Origin: Pseudomonas sp. GOM7
GTDB taxonomy: Bacteria; Pseudomonadota; Gammaproteobacteria; Pseudomonadales; Pseudomonadaceae
Assembly (NCBI RefSeq): GCF_026723825.1
Contig: NZ_CP113519.1
Coordinates: 1,116,001-1,180,000 of the forward strand
Length of the DNA stretch: 64,000 nucleotides
Reading direction: 5' to 3'
Below, piece after piece: positions 1 through 9,111 of this stretch. The position numbers and the translations under genes were made by a program. Each line of letters begins with the position of its first letter. Position 1 is the stretch's first letter. The notes below the pieces were generated by a model. That model had not been told where the DNA came from. It did no database searches and saw only the letters and a list, made by a program, of their open reading frames with translations.

Positions 1-526
1 AAACGCCTTTTGCAGCGACAAGGATCATTCGAGTGCGCCTTTGCGGGACTCCCAATTCCGACGCATCCACGCGCATCGGTTCGGCCACTACGTACCTCTC
101 TTCGCGGAGCCAAGCAGTGAAGCCGTCGAAGATGTCGGTAGAGGCCAACCCAGGAACATTCTCTAGGAACACGAGCGAAGGCTCGAAGCGCTTGATGAAC
201 TTTTGGGACTCTTCAACTAGGTTGTTTCGGGAGTCGTCCTTGCTCTTATGGCGATTCTGGCTGCTGAAGGGCTGGCAGGGAGCGCACACCACCAACAGGT
301 CAAGCTTGCCTGGTATGAGGTCAGCGAACTCTTCGGGGCTGGCCTCGCGGATGTCTTTCTCGAGCAAGCGTACTTCAGGGTGGTTCGCTCGATAGGTGCG
401 ACATGCGCCTGCGTCGAAATCGACAGCTCCCGCCACCTTGAACCCGGCTTGCTTCAGTCCCAAGGAGACTGCACCTGATCCGCAGAACAGATCCAGAGCA
501 ATGGGCTTTTGAGAGCGCTTGGCCAT
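1..526 (-). CDS. DNA (cytosine-5)-methyltransferase, N-terminal part, cut by window edge
   Basis: Reading the minus strand from the ATG at 524-526 gives 175 codons without a stop before the window edge, so the 3' end is missing. The product is the catalytic half of a C5-cytosine DNA methyltransferase, which transfers a methyl group from SAM to cytosine in a specific DNA site. Visible motifs are the SAM-binding FCGSG (residues 14-18), the catalytic PCQPFS with nucleophile Cys84, ENV (122-124) and PQRRTR (161-166), in family order. The target-recognition domain would lie beyond the edge. A cognate nuclease or Vsr repair gene may lie outside the window. Base composition looks less G+C-rich than the neighbouring ychF cluster, suggesting accessory DNA. 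Confidence 0.9.
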   Translation of the reverse strand, partial: MAKRSQKPIALDLFCGSGAVSLGLKQAGFKVAGAVDFDAGACRTYRANHPEVRLLEKDIREASPEEFADLIPGKLDLLVVCAPCQPFSSQNRHKSKDDSRNNLVEESQKFIKRFEPSLVFLENVPGLASTDIFDGFTAWLREERYVVAEPMRVDASELGVPQRRTRMILVAAKGV

Positions 527-864
527 GAGGGTATCCCCAACGAAATAGTGTGTGTCCTACACCCAAAATCGTGACGGGTAACGGGAACAGAATCTGCCGG
601 GAATACTAGGCGCAAGTAACTGTAGAGTCTAGGTTTTTGCGGGTTACTGCCGCACTAGAAGGCACCGAGACACCTGCATTATGAGCCCCTCACAGCTTCC
701 GGTTTGGTGACTACATTTGGTTTTTTTGTAAAGCTGTGTAGCAACAAGCGAGGCTAGGCTCTCGGCGCCGCGCCACGTGGCATTCATTGGAGCAGTGGGG
801 CGGTTCGTAGTGGATTCATAATTTCCAGTCCGCACACCAGCCCACCCCAACAATTCCCCATCCC
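527..864. other. Intergenic stretch between methyltransferase gene and ychF terminator
   Basis: No credible gene was found here. The stretch would carry the promoter of the leftward methyltransferase gene, but I cannot point to a convincing -35/-10 pair. It is less G+C-rich than the ychF side and contains a short run of T around 719-727. It probably marks the junction between the conserved ychF cluster and accessory DNA. Confidence 0.4.
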
Positions 865-895
865 AAAAACAACAAAACCCCGCTTTCGCGGGGTT
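865..895 (-). terminator. Rho-independent terminator of the ychF operon
   Basis: An 8-bp stem (876-883 with 888-895, AACCCCGC / GCGGGGTT) with a TTTC loop lies 25 bases after the ychF stop. On the minus strand it is followed by a T-rich tract (TTGTTGTTTTT). Confidence 0.85.
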
Positions 896-919
896 CTGTC
901 TATGCACTACCTACAACGA

Positions 920-2020
920 TCAAACGTTAAAGCGGAAGTGCATCACGTCGCCGTCCTTGACGATATAGTCCTTGCCTTCCAGGCGCCATTTGCCGGCTTC
1001 CTTGGCGCCGGCTTCGCCCTTGTAGGCGATGAAGTCGTCGTAGGCGACCACTTCGGCGCGGATAAAGCCTTTTTCGAAATCGGTGTGGATCACGGCGGCG
1101 GCCTGCGGGGCGGTGGCGCCGACGCGGACGGTCCAGGCACGCACTTCCTTCACGCCAGCGGTGAAGTAGGTCTGCAGGTTGAGCAGCGAGTAACCGGCGC
1201 GGATCACGCGGTTCAGGCCCGGCTCTTCCATGCCCATGGTTTCGAGGAACATCTGCATCTCTTCGAGATCGTCCAGTTCGGCGATCTCGGCTTCGATCTT
1301 GTTGCACACCGGCACGACGATGGCGCCTTCTTCTTCGGCGATGGCGTTGACCACGTCGAGGTGCGGGTTGTTCTCGAAGCCGTCTTCGGCGACGTTGGCA
1401 ATGTACATCACCGGCTTGGTGGTAAGCAGGTGGAAGCTCCTGGCCAGGCGCTTCTCTTCGTCACCCAGGTTCTTCAGCAGGCTGCGCGCCGGCTTGCCTT
1501 CGGTGAGGTGGGGGATGAATTTCTCCAGCAGGGCCTTTTGCGCCACGGCTTCCTTGTCGCCGCCCTTGGCAGTGCGAGCGACGCGCTGCAGTTGCTTCTC
1601 GCAGCTATCGAGGTCGGCCATGATCAGTTCGAGGTCGATGATCTCGATGTCGCGCTTGGGGTCGACGCTGTTGGCGACGTGGATGACGTTCTCGTCCTCG
1701 AAGCAGCGCACCACGTGGGCGATAGCGTCGGTTTCGCGGATGTTGGCGAGGAACTTGTTGCCCAGGCCTTCACCCTTGGACGCACCCGCTACCAGGCCGG
1801 CGATGTCGACGAATTCCATGGTGGTGGGGATGACGCGCTCGGGTTTGACGATCTCGGCCAGGGCGTCCAGGCGGGCGTCGGGCATGGGTACGATGCCGCT
1901 GTTCGGCTCGATGGTGCAGAAGGGGAAGTTCTCCGCCGCGATGCCGGATTTGGTGAGGGCGTTGAACAGGGTGGACTTGCCGACGTTGGGCAGGCCGACG
2001 ATGCCGCAGTTGAATCCCAT
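920..2020 (-). CDS. ychF: Ribosome-binding ATPase YchF
   Basis: This Obg-family P-loop protein of 366 residues is close to the usual 363. It binds 70S ribosomes and, unlike most of its GTPase relatives, prefers ATP. The P-loop GLPNVGKS is at residues 9-16. The nucleotide-specificity motif reads NKIE instead of NKxD, as expected for YchF. The C-terminal part resembles the TGS-like domain of the family. The start with MGFNCGIVG matches the conserved N terminus. It is the last gene of the leftward rplY-pth-ychF group, 24 bases downstream of pth, and ends in a strong terminator. Confidence 0.97.
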   Translation of the reverse strand: MGFNCGIVGLPNVGKSTLFNALTKSGIAAENFPFCTIEPNSGIVPMPDARLDALAEIVKPERVIPTTMEFVDIAGLVAGASKGEGLGNKFLANIRETDAIAHVVRCFEDENVIHVANSVDPKRDIEIIDLELIMADLDSCEKQLQRVARTAKGGDKEAVAQKALLEKFIPHLTEGKPARSLLKNLGDEEKRLARSFHLLTTKPVMYIANVAEDGFENNPHLDVVNAIAEEEGAIVVPVCNKIEAEIAELDDLEEMQMFLETMGMEEPGLNRVIRAGYSLLNLQTYFTAGVKEVRAWTVRVGATAPQAAAVIHTDFEKGFIRAEVVAYDDFIAYKGEAGAKEAGKWRLEGKDYIVKDGDVMHFRFNV

Positions 2021-2044
2021 GGGGTGACCCTCGGTGAAAGGTGG

Positions 2045-2635
2045 TTACTGGGTAGCCTTCTGGCTATGCAGTTTGCGCATGGCCACGGTCCAGTCGCCGG
2101 CGAGTATTTCCGGCAGGACGTCCAAGGCGAAGTCGATGCTCTTGTCGAGCAGTTCCTGTTCGCCGCGTGGGGCGCGCCCGAGCACGTAGCCGGAAACCAG
2201 GCTGGCGTGCCCCGGGTGGCCGATGCCGAGGCGCAGGCGATGGAAGTTATTCTGGTTGCCGAGCTGGGCGATGATGTCGCGCAGGCCGTTGTGCCCGCCG
2301 TGGCCGCCGCCCTGTTTGAGCTTGGCGACGCCGGGTGGCATGTCGAGTTCGTCGTGGGCCACCAGGATCTCTTCAGGCTTGAGCTTGAAGAAATTGGCCA
2401 AGGCCGCCACGGCCTGGCCGCTGCGGTTCATGTAGGTGGTGGGGATGAGCAGACGAACTTCGCGCCCCTGGTGGTCGAATTTGCCCACCAGGCCGAAATA
2501 TTTGCGATCCACAGCAAGGTTGACGCGCTGGCTGGCTGCCACGCGCTCAACGAAAAGGGCCCCTGCATTGTGCCGGGTCTGGTCGTATTCGGGGCCGGGG
2601 TTACCCAGGCCAACGATCAGTTTTACGGCAGTCAT
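2045..2635 (-). CDS. pth: Peptidyl-tRNA hydrolase
   Basis: Pth releases peptides from peptidyl-tRNAs that drop off the ribosome and so recycles tRNA. The 196-residue product has the family fold signature starting at GLGNPG. Functional residues known from E. coli Pth appear here with a constant +2 offset: Asn12, catalytic His22 (TRHNAG), Asn70 (TYMN), Asp95 (HDELD) and Asn116 (GGHNGLR). It lies between rplY and ychF in the order typical of Pseudomonas, so it is probably co-transcribed with both. Length and start agree with the family. Confidence 0.97.
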   Translation of the reverse strand: MTAVKLIVGLGNPGPEYDQTRHNAGALFVERVAASQRVNLAVDRKYFGLVGKFDHQGREVRLLIPTTYMNRSGQAVAALANFFKLKPEEILVAHDELDMPPGVAKLKQGGGHGGHNGLRDIIAQLGNQNNFHRLRLGIGHPGHASLVSGYVLGRAPRGEQELLDKSIDFALDVLPEILAGDWTVAMRKLHSQKATQ

Positions 2636-2658
2636 ACAGGAGCCCTTTCGAGAACATG

Positions 2659-2683
2659 GCCCGGCGTGATCGCATGCCGGGCC
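2659..2683 (-). promoter_or_regulatory. Hairpin between rplY and pth without U-tract
   Basis: An inverted repeat (GGCCCGGC / GCCGGGCC with a 10-base loop) fills the short rplY-pth gap. It lacks a following T-run, so it is more likely an mRNA processing or stabilising hairpin, or a partial attenuator, than a full terminator. Confidence 0.4.
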
Positions 2684-2695
2684 TGCTACTGACGA

Positions 2696-3313
2696 TTACT
2701 CGGCAGCGCCTTCTTCACCGGCCGCTTCTTCACGAACGCGCGGCAGGTGGATGCTGGCTACCGGCAGGTCGCTGCCGTGGGCCAGAGCAACCAGCTCGAC
2801 GCCTTTCGGCAGTTTGATGTCGGACAGGTGAACGGTCTGGTCAACAGCGACGTTGGCCATGTCGACTTCGATGAATTCCGGCAGGTCTTTCGGCAGGCAG
2901 GACACTTCGACTTCGTTCAGGGCGTGCAGGATTTCGCCGCCGCCTTTCTTGACGCCAACGGCGCTGGCTTCGTTGAGGAAGTGCAGCGGTACGTGGGCGG
3001 TCAGCTTCTGGCCGGCGATGACGCGCTGGAAGTCAGCGTGCAGCACGAAGCCTTTGGCCGGGTGGCGTTGCAGGGCCTTGATCAGGACGCTTTCCTTGGT
3101 GCCGGCAACGTCCAGGGTCAGAACGTGGCTGAAGGCCGCTTCGTTTTCCAGCAGCTTGGCCAGGTCTTTGGCCAGCAGGCTGATCGATTGCGGGGCTTTT
3201 TCGCCGCCGTAGATCACGGCAGGCACCATGGACACGTTACGACGCAGGCGGCGGCTCGCACCTTTCCCCAGGTCGGAACGCACTTCGGCATTCAGGGCAA
3301 ATTCAACAGTCAT
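2696..3313 (-). CDS. rplY: 50S ribosomal protein L25 / general stress protein Ctc
   Basis: The 205-residue product is the long form of bL25: an N-terminal 5S-rRNA-binding L25 domain (about residues 1-95, with [14 protein letters not shown] near the start) followed by the TL5/Ctc C-terminal beta domain, which E. coli L25 lacks. The C-terminal tail is rich in Glu and Ala. It binds 5S rRNA in the large ribosomal subunit. It sits between prs and pth, as in other pseudomonads. A terminator separates it from prs, so it probably has its own promoter in addition to any read-through. Confidence 0.96.
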   Translation of the reverse strand: MTVEFALNAEVRSDLGKGASRRLRRNVSMVPAVIYGGEKAPQSISLLAKDLAKLLENEAAFSHVLTLDVAGTKESVLIKALQRHPAKGFVLHADFQRVIAGQKLTAHVPLHFLNEASAVGVKKGGGEILHALNEVEVSCLPKDLPEFIEVDMANVAVDQTVHLSDIKLPKGVELVALAHGSDLPVASIHLPRVREEAAGEEGAAE

Positions 3314-3374
3314 TTCACTTCTCCAAAATAACCAAACCGCCTACAGGCTTGCGACCAGCCTTGGGCGGTAGGGC

Positions 3375-3399
3375 AAAAAGCCCCGCACGAGGCGGGGCG
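3375..3399 (-). terminator. Terminator between prs and rplY
   Basis: The stem GCCCCGC / GCGGGGC (3379-3386 with 3392-3398) is followed on the minus strand by TTTTT. It lies about 20 bases after the prs stop. Confidence 0.8.
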
Positions 3400-3418
3400 C
3401 TTAACGTCAGCGGGTTCC

Positions 3419-4360
3419 TTAACGGAACATCGCGCTGATCGATTCTTCGTTGCTGATGCGGCGAACCGCTTCGGCGACGACCGGGGCGATGTCGAGCTGG
3501 CGAATGCGCGAGCAGGACTGTGCCGCAGCGGACAGCGGGATGGTGTTGGTCACCACCAGCTCGTCCAGCGAGGAATTCTCGATGTTCTCGATGGCGCGGC
3601 CGGACAGCACCGGGTGGGTGCAGTAGGCGTACACCTTGGCGGCGCCGCGATCCTTCAGGGCCTTGGCCGCGTGGCACAGGGTGCCGGCGGTGTCGACCAT
3701 GTCGTCGACCAGGATGCAGGTACGGCCTTCGACGTCACCGATGATGTGCATGACTTCGGACTGGTTGGCCTTCTCGCGACGCTTGTCGATGATCGCCAGG
3801 TCGACGCCGAGGCTCTTGGCCACGGCACGGGCGCGTACCACGCCGCCGATGTCGGGGGAGACGATCATCAGGTTCTCGAAACGCTGGTCTTCGATGTCGT
3901 CGACCAGTACCGGGGAGCCGTAGATGTTGTCCACCGGAATGTCGAAGAAGCCCTGGATCTGGTCAGCGTGCAGGTCGACGGTGAGCACGCGGTCGATGCC
4001 GACCACGGTGAGCATGTCGGCAACCACTTTGGCGCTGATCGCCACACGCGCGGAACGCGGACGGCGATCCTGGCGGGCGTAACCGAAGTAGGGGATGACT
4101 GCAGTGATACGAGTGGCCGAGGAACGGCGGAAGGCGTCGGCCATCACTACCAGTTCCATCAGGTTGTCGTTGGTGGGTGCACAGGTCGGCTGGATCAGGA
4201 AGACGTCCTTGCCGCGGACGTTCTCGTTGATTTCGATCATGACTTCGCCGTCGGAGAACCGACCGACCGAAGCGTCGCCGAGGGGAATGTGCAGCTGACG
4301 AACGATCCGTCGCGCCAGATCGGGGTTGGCGTTCCCCGTGAAGACCATCATCTTGGACAC
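3419..4360 (-). CDS. prs: Ribose-phosphate pyrophosphokinase (PRPP synthase)
   Basis: Prs makes phosphoribosyl pyrophosphate from ribose 5-phosphate and ATP for purine, pyrimidine, His, Trp and NAD synthesis. I place the start at the GTG at 4358-4360, which gives 313 residues beginning (M)[17 protein letters not shown], the conserved N terminus. The open frame extends further upstream to 4438 but would then read through a tRNA gene. Motifs include the ATP-binding region around RPRSAR, the metal-binding [11 protein letters not shown] and the PRPP loop [10 protein letters not shown]. It lies downstream of ispE and two tRNA-Gln genes, with a terminator after it. Confidence 0.96.
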   Translation of the reverse strand: MSKMMVFTGNANPDLARRIVRQLHIPLGDASVGRFSDGEVMIEINENVRGKDVFLIQPTCAPTNDNLMELVVMADAFRRSSATRITAVIPYFGYARQDRRPRSARVAISAKVVADMLTVVGIDRVLTVDLHADQIQGFFDIPVDNIYGSPVLVDDIEDQRFENLMIVSPDIGGVVRARAVAKSLGVDLAIIDKRREKANQSEVMHIIGDVEGRTCILVDDMVDTAGTLCHAAKALKDRGAAKVYAYCTHPVLSGRAIENIENSSLDELVVTNTIPLSAAAQSCSRIRQLDIAPVVAEAVRRISNEESISAMFR

Positions 4361-4406
4361 GCGCAGTACCTGCCGGCTGAGGGTATACCTGGATGGGTAT
4401 GGAAAA

Positions 4407-4481
4407 TGGCAGGGGCGGCTGGATTCGAACCAACGCATGGCAGGATCAAAACCTGCTGCCTTACCGCTTGGCGACGCCCCT
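4407..4481 (-). tRNA. tRNA-Gln (anticodon TTG), copy nearer prs
   Basis: This 75-nt minus-strand tRNA has a 7-bp acceptor stem (AGGGGCG / CGCCCCT), an encoded CCA end, anticodon stem GCAGG/CCTGC around the loop TTTTGAT with anticodon TTG, and a T-arm containing GGTTCGAATCC. It decodes CAA/CAG. It lies 46 bases upstream of the prs start. The tRNA body is identical to that of the second copy 56 bases upstream. Confidence 0.95.
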
Positions 4482-4537
4482 ATATTCTGTGTCGAATGTC
4501 GTGCGATCCGGTTGTCGATGCCTCCCGAGGGAGGTTA

Positions 4538-4612
4538 TGGCAGGGGCGGCTGGATTCGAACCAACGCATGGCAGGATCAAAACCTGCTGCCTTACCGCTT
4601 GGCGACGCCCCT
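4538..4612 (-). tRNA. tRNA-Gln (anticodon TTG), copy nearer ispE
   Basis: This 75-nt tRNA gene has the same body as the copy at 4407-4481, including the encoded CCA. It starts 26 bases after the ispE stop codon. The tandem pair sits between ispE and prs, so processing of an ispE-tRNA-tRNA-prs transcript is plausible. The stretch between the two copies differs from their flanks, so the pair is not a simple recent duplication of a longer block. Confidence 0.95.
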
Positions 4613-4638
4613 GTATCGTATAACCGAATGTCGAACAT

Positions 4639-5511
4639 TCACTTCTTGGCCAATGCTTGGAGCTTGCGGTGCAACATCGAGATGTTGCGACCTTGAGCGA
4701 CAAAGCTCGGCAGAGTGCCTGGAAGTTGGCGGGCGACTTTATCAGCATCGTCCCGATTTGGGAAGCTCCCAAATACGCAAGCTCCAGTGCCGGTCAATCT
4801 AGCTGGAACGAATTTGTTCAGCAAGATCAAAGCGTTACGAACTGCTGGGTAACGCTTCTCGACGACCGGCTGGCAGTCGTTACGACCACCCCCCGCAAGA
4901 AGGCTGCGAACTTTAATGGGCGGCGTATCCCGTGTCAACTCGGGTGCGCCGAAAACTTCTGCTGTGCTTACAAAGACTTGCGGCACGGCGACGAGGAACC
5001 AGGGTTCGTCCAGTTCCACCGGCGTCAGGCGCTCGCCAACGCCCTCGGCGAAGGCCGCGTGGCCGCGCACGAATACCGGCACGTCGGCGCCCAGGGCCAG
5101 GCCCAGTTCGGCCAGGCGATCCTCGCCCAGTTGGGTGTGCCACAGGTGGTCGAGGCCGAGCAGGGTGGTGGCGGCATCCGAGCTGCCGCCGCCGATACCG
5201 CCGCCCATGGGCAGGCGCTTGTCCAGCCAGATATCGGCGCCGAGCTGGGTGCCACTGGCCTCTTGCAGGCGGCGGGCCGCACGCACGATCAGGTTGCTGT
5301 CGTGCGGTACGCCTTCGATGGGCGTGTGCAGGCGGATCTCGCCGTCCTGGCGCAGGCTGAAGCCGAGTTCATCGCCGTGGTCGAGGAACTGGAACAGGGT
5401 CTGCAGCTCGTGATAGCCGTCGGCGCGGCGGCCGAGGATATGCAGCATCAGGTTGAGCTTGGCGGGGGCGGGCAGGATCAGTTCGGCGTGGGCGGGGATG
5501 GCGGTGGTCAT
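4639..5511 (-). CDS. ispE: 4-diphosphocytidyl-2-C-methyl-D-erythritol kinase
   Basis: IspE is a GHMP-family kinase that phosphorylates CDP-methylerythritol in the MEP pathway to isoprenoids. The ATG at 5509-5511 gives 290 residues, slightly longer than usual (about 280) because of a short N-terminal extension before LPAPAKLNL. The phosphate-binding GHMP motif reads [13 protein letters not shown]. The substrate-binding [16 protein letters not shown] is also clear. The open frame continues upstream into the 5.6-kb repeat, but that part is not coding. lolB lies upstream but is separated by about 1 kb of repeats. Confidence 0.96.
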   Translation of the reverse strand: MTTAIPAHAELILPAPAKLNLMLHILGRRADGYHELQTLFQFLDHGDELGFSLRQDGEIRLHTPIEGVPHDSNLIVRAARRLQEASGTQLGADIWLDKRLPMGGGIGGGSSDAATTLLGLDHLWHTQLGEDRLAELGLALGADVPVFVRGHAAFAEGVGERLTPVELDEPWFLVAVPQVFVSTAEVFGAPELTRDTPPIKVRSLLAGGGRNDCQPVVEKRYPAVRNALILLNKFVPARLTGTGACVFGSFPNRDDADKVARQLPGTLPSFVAQGRNISMLHRKLQALAKK

Positions 5512-5534
5512 GAGTAATTCGGCGGCGGCAGATA

Positions 5535-5588
5535 TAGCCCGGAATTTTGGGCATGGTGGAGAGCGTCCCCGGATTGCATCCGGGCTAC
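5535..5588. repeat. REP-like hairpin of the TAGCCCGG...CCGGGCTA type
   Basis: An imperfect inverted repeat starts TAGCCCGGAATTTT and ends CCCCGGATTGCATCCGGGCTA. It is one member of a family seen again at about 5857, 6189, 29068, 54032 and 59832. It lies just upstream of the ispE start. Confidence 0.6.
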
Positions 5589-5647
5589 GGCTTTTAGCAC
5601 CTTTGGGTGGTTTGTGGGAGTGTGATTTGGTAGTCGCGTGCGGGTTT

Positions 5648-6522
5648 GGCCCCCTCTCCCTAGCCCTCTCCCCGAGGGGAGAGGGGATTGGTTCGGTGTG
5701 GCTGGGGGCTTTGGGTGTACGCCGGTTGCCCTTGGCTCCCCTCTCCCGCATGCGGGGCGTAAGCGGAAATAGCGAAGCACTGCTTCGCCCGCTGAAGCGC
5801 CCTGAGCTTTGCGAAGGGCCGGGGCGCAGGGCGGGGGCTGGGGGAGAGGGCGTGTTGTAGCCCGGATGCAATCCGGGGATTGGGAGCGCCGGATTTCCCG
5901 GATTTCATCCGGGCTACGGCAATGGTGCGCGCAGCGCACCCTACGAGGCTTAGCCTGCTGCCGCGTTTGGCCCCCTCTCCCTAGCCCTCTCCCCGAGGGG
6001 AGAGGGGATGGTTCGGCGTGGCGGAGGTTTGGATATACGCCGGTTGGCTGTCGTGGTCAGGCTTTGGCTCCCCTCTCCCGCTTGCGGGGCGTAAGCGGAA
6101 ATAGCGAAGCACTGCTTCGTCCGCTGAAGCGCCCTGAGCTTTGCGAAGGGCCGGGGCGCAGGGCGGGGGTTGGGGGAGAGGGCGTGTTGTAGCCCGGATG
6201 CAATCCGGGGATTGGGAGCGCCGGGTTTCCCGGATTTCATCCGGGCTACGGCAATGGTGCGCGCAGCGCACCCTACGAGGCTGAGCCTGCTTCGGCGTCT
6301 GGCCCCCTCTCCCTAACCCTCTCCCTAACCCTCTCCCCGAGGGGCGAGGGGATTGGTTCGGAGTGGCGGAGGTTTGGGGGTACGCCGGTTGGCTTGGGCT
6401 CCCCTCTCCCGCTTGCGGGGCGTAAGCGGAAATAGCGAAGCACTGCTTCGCCCGCTGAAGCGCCCTGAGCTTTGCGAAGGGCCGGGGCGCAGGGCGGGGG
6501 CTGGGGGAGAGGGCGTGTTGTA
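5648..6522. repeat. Threefold tandem repeat (~321-332 bp period) between ispE and lolB
   Basis: Three near-identical cores begin at 5648, 5969 and 6301 with GGCCCCCTCTCCCTA and end about 5859, 6190 and 6522 with GAGAGGGCGTGTTGTA. Two ~110-bp linkers (5859-5968, 6191-6300) are nearly identical to each other. Each linker holds a CCCGGATGCAATCCGGGG...CATCCGGGCTAC hairpin and a GGTGCGCGCAGCGCACC hairpin. Cores differ by small indels, for example an extra CTCCCTAACC unit in the third. Open frames here read through repeats and look non-coding. The array separates lolB from ispE, which I recall as neighbours in related genomes. Confidence 0.9.
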
Positions 6523-6541
6523 TCCTGCCGCCAAGGCTCTA

Positions 6542-7156
6542 CTACTGCCCCAACTGACGCGGTTGCCAGTCCTTGATTACCAGGGTGATGTCCAGATCCT
6601 GCCCGTGGAGTTTCAGGCGCTCGGGCAGGGCGTAGCCGTTCTGTTCGGTGTAGCTGAGGTATTCGACCTGCCAGCCGTCCTGCTCCAGGCGGGCCAGGTG
6701 GCTGGCGCCGTCGAGGGTGATGTGGCTCTTGCTGCCGGGCGCCGGCAGGCCGCGAATCCACCAGAGCAGGTTGGACACCGGCAGATCCAGGCGCAGTTGC
6801 TCACGCAGCAGGGCTTCCGGCGACTCGGCCTGGTAGCGGCCACGGTTGGCCACTTCCAGCACGATATCGCCCGGGCGGCCGGTCAGGCGCGCCGCGCCGC
6901 CACCGAGCGGGCCGGACAGGCGGATGTCGTAGTAGTCCTGGCGTTGCAGCCAGAACAGCGTGGCGCTGCCAGAGTCGCGCGGGGCACGAATGCCGATCTT
7001 GCCGCTGATCTGCCAGCCATCGAGCTGGGTGATCTGCTGCTTGTGGGCTTGCCATTGCTCGCGATTGCCCTGGCCCTCCACGGTCTCTTGGGAGGTCAGG
7101 CCGGCGCAGCCGGCGAGCAGGGCGATAAGGCTGAAGGTAAGAAGGTGGCGCAACAT
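6542..7156 (-). CDS. lolB: Outer-membrane lipoprotein receptor LolB
   Basis: LolB takes lipoproteins from the periplasmic carrier LolA and inserts them into the outer membrane. The 204-residue product starts with a lipoprotein signal peptide whose lipobox LLAGC puts the lipidated cysteine at residue 17. The body matches the LolB fold, for example [12 protein letters not shown] near residue 50. The gene's ATG shares one base with the stop codon of the upstream TPR gene (TGATG), so the two are translationally coupled. It ends immediately before the triplicated repeat array. Confidence 0.93.
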   Translation of the reverse strand: MLRHLLTFSLIALLAGCAGLTSQETVEGQGNREQWQAHKQQITQLDGWQISGKIGIRAPRDSGSATLFWLQRQDYYDIRLSGPLGGGAARLTGRPGDIVLEVANRGRYQAESPEALLREQLRLDLPVSNLLWWIRGLPAPGSKSHITLDGASHLARLEQDGWQVEYLSYTEQNGYALPERLKLHGQDLDITLVIKDWQPRQLGQ

Positions 7157-8883
7157 CAGGGAGTCTCGGAACCTGTCAGGCGCAGCAGGGTGCTGCGCAG
7201 GATTGAGCTGTTGGGGGTGCTCTTGAGGGCTTCGCGCCAGACGCGGCGGGCTTCGTCTTGCTTGCCTTGAGCCCAGAGCACTTCACCCAGGTGGGCGGCG
7301 ACTTCGTGGTCGGGGAATTTCTTCAGGGCCTGGCGCAGCAGGCGCTCGGCTTCGGCCAGGTTACCCAGGCGGTAGTTGACCCAGCCGAGGCTGTCGAGGA
7401 TGGCCGGGTCGTCCGGGTTGAGCTGGTGGGCCCTTTCGATCAGCGCGCGGGCTTCGTCGTAGCGCGTGGTACGGTCGGCCAGGGTGTAACCCAGGGCGTT
7501 GAGGGCCATGGCGTGTTCCGGCTCACGCTCGATGATGAAGCGCAGGTCGGTTTCCAGTCGCGCCAGGTCATCGCGTTTCTCCGCCAGCATGGCGCGGGTG
7601 TAAAGCAGATTGAGTTCGTCGGGGAACTGATCCAGGCCCTGGTTGATCACCGTCCAGGCGGCTTCGACCTGGTTGGCGTTGCTCAAGGTCTCGGCCTCCA
7701 GCAGGTAGAGCTGGATGGCGTAGTCGGGCTGGGCATCGCGGGCTTTGGCCAGGCGTCGGGAGGCTTCGTCGTAGCGGCCAGCGCTGACCAGAATCTCGGC
7801 CTGGCGTTGCTGCGCCGGGAGGAATTCATTACCCGGGCCGACCTGGGCGTATTCGAGCAGGGCGCTGTCGTTGTCCTTCAGTTCCTCGTAGGCGCGGCCC
7901 AGGTTGTAGTGGGCGGCATCGACATGGCTGCTGCGCTCGACCAGCTCGTCCAGATAGACGATGGCTTCTTCCCAGGCCTCGGCTTCCAGGCAGACCAGGG
8001 CCAGAGAAAAGCGCAGGTCATCGTCGTTGGGGTTTTCCTGCACCAGCTTGGAGAACTCGCCCTTGGCGTCGTCCAGGCGGTCGTGTTCCACCAGCAGGCG
8101 CGCGTAGGTCAGGCGCAGGCGCTTGTCCTCGGGGTTCTGACGGATGCCCTTTTCCAGCAGCGGCAGGGCTTCCTCGCCACGACCGAGGCTCTGCAGCAGG
8201 CGTGCGCGCAGCAGCAGCGGAGACACCTCACGGGAGCTGGCGGGCTGCTCTTCGAGCAGGCTCAGGGCCTCTTCGGAACGGCCGTCCTCCTGCAGGAGGA
8301 TGGCCTTGCCGAACAGTAACTGGCTGTTGTCCGGGTGCTTGGCCAGCAGGCGGTCGAAACCCTGCAGCAGGCCGGCGCGGGTGTCCGGGTCGGTTTCCGC
8401 CGCGGACAGGGCGAGGAAGTCGAAGTGGGTATTGCCCTGGCGTTGCAGCACCTGCTCCATGAAGGTCATGGATTCGTCGTAACGACCGGCGCGCGCCAGT
8501 TGTACGGCGGCGGCGCGCTGCGCGTCGATGTCGTTCGGTGCGGCATCGGCCCAGATCAGCGCGGTTTCCAGCGCGGCCTCGTCAGCGCCGAGGTATTCGG
8601 CGATGCGGAAGGCGCGTTCGGCCACACCGGGGTCGCGGGTGGTCTCGGCCTGCTGCACGTAGTTGCCGAGAGCAATGTCGAAGCGGTTGCGCTGCCCGGC
8701 CAGCTCGGCGGCGAGCAGTGAGAAGAGGGTCTCTTCGCTGAACGAGCCGTACTCGTCCGGCGCAGGTTTGGCCGCCTGATCGGCTTCCTGCACCGGCGGG
8801 GTGCCGTCCGGCTCCTGCGGCGCGAAGGCCTGGCAGCCGCTGAGTAGGGCGAATGCGGTAAGTAACGCGAGGGGTCTGTTCAT
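7156..8883 (-). CDS. TPR-repeat lipoprotein upstream of lolB
   Basis: The ATG at 8881-8883 gives 575 residues with a signal peptide and lipobox (LLSGC, Cys17), an acidic linker, and then many tetratricopeptide-like helical repeats to the C terminus. TPR lipoproteins act as scaffolds at the envelope; the partner is not known from sequence. The open frame continues upstream for 500 codons, but that part is antisense to hemA and is not real. Position and order match the TPR protein next to lolB in P. aeruginosa (PA4667, from memory). It diverges from hemA across about 230 bases. Confidence 0.88.
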   Translation of the reverse strand: MNRPLALLTAFALLSGCQAFAPQEPDGTPPVQEADQAAKPAPDEYGSFSEETLFSLLAAELAGQRNRFDIALGNYVQQAETTRDPGVAERAFRIAEYLGADEAALETALIWADAAPNDIDAQRAAAVQLARAGRYDESMTFMEQVLQRQGNTHFDFLALSAAETDPDTRAGLLQGFDRLLAKHPDNSQLLFGKAILLQEDGRSEEALSLLEEQPASSREVSPLLLRARLLQSLGRGEEALPLLEKGIRQNPEDKRLRLTYARLLVEHDRLDDAKGEFSKLVQENPNDDDLRFSLALVCLEAEAWEEAIVYLDELVERSSHVDAAHYNLGRAYEELKDNDSALLEYAQVGPGNEFLPAQQRQAEILVSAGRYDEASRRLAKARDAQPDYAIQLYLLEAETLSNANQVEAAWTVINQGLDQFPDELNLLYTRAMLAEKRDDLARLETDLRFIIEREPEHAMALNALGYTLADRTTRYDEARALIERAHQLNPDDPAILDSLGWVNYRLGNLAEAERLLRQALKKFPDHEVAAHLGEVLWAQGKQDEARRVWREALKSTPNSSILRSTLLRLTGSETP

Positions 8884-9111
8884 AGTGCCTTGTCGTGCTT
8901 GATGGCGGGCGCGGGCGCTGCTTCGTCGATGCGGCCCTGCCCTGGCGACTGTCGCGGCATCATGACACAAGCCTCGGGGCAAGCCCATGGGGCGCGTGAT
9001 CGATCCGTGATGTCGCGGGCCGTCTATTGGGACAATAGGTTGTGGGAGTTGTTCTCGCCGAGGCGAAGTAGGACAATTGCCGGCTTCCGTATTGCCCCTC
9101 AGCGACTCTGC

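Noticed and set aside
33..478. Two plus-strand frames at the left edge
   Set aside because: They are antisense to the methyltransferase gene read on the minus strand.
902..2692. 596-codon open frame on the plus strand
   Set aside because: It is antisense to ychF and pth, which have full family motifs; the translation is low complexity and follows codon bias of the real genes.
4361..4438. N-terminal extension of Prs to 4438
   Set aside because: It reads through a tRNA-Gln gene; conservation begins at the GTG at 4360.
5648..6522. CRISPR array
   Set aside because: The repeat unit is about 320-330 bp and itself internally structured, with no short repeats or unique spacers and no cas genes.
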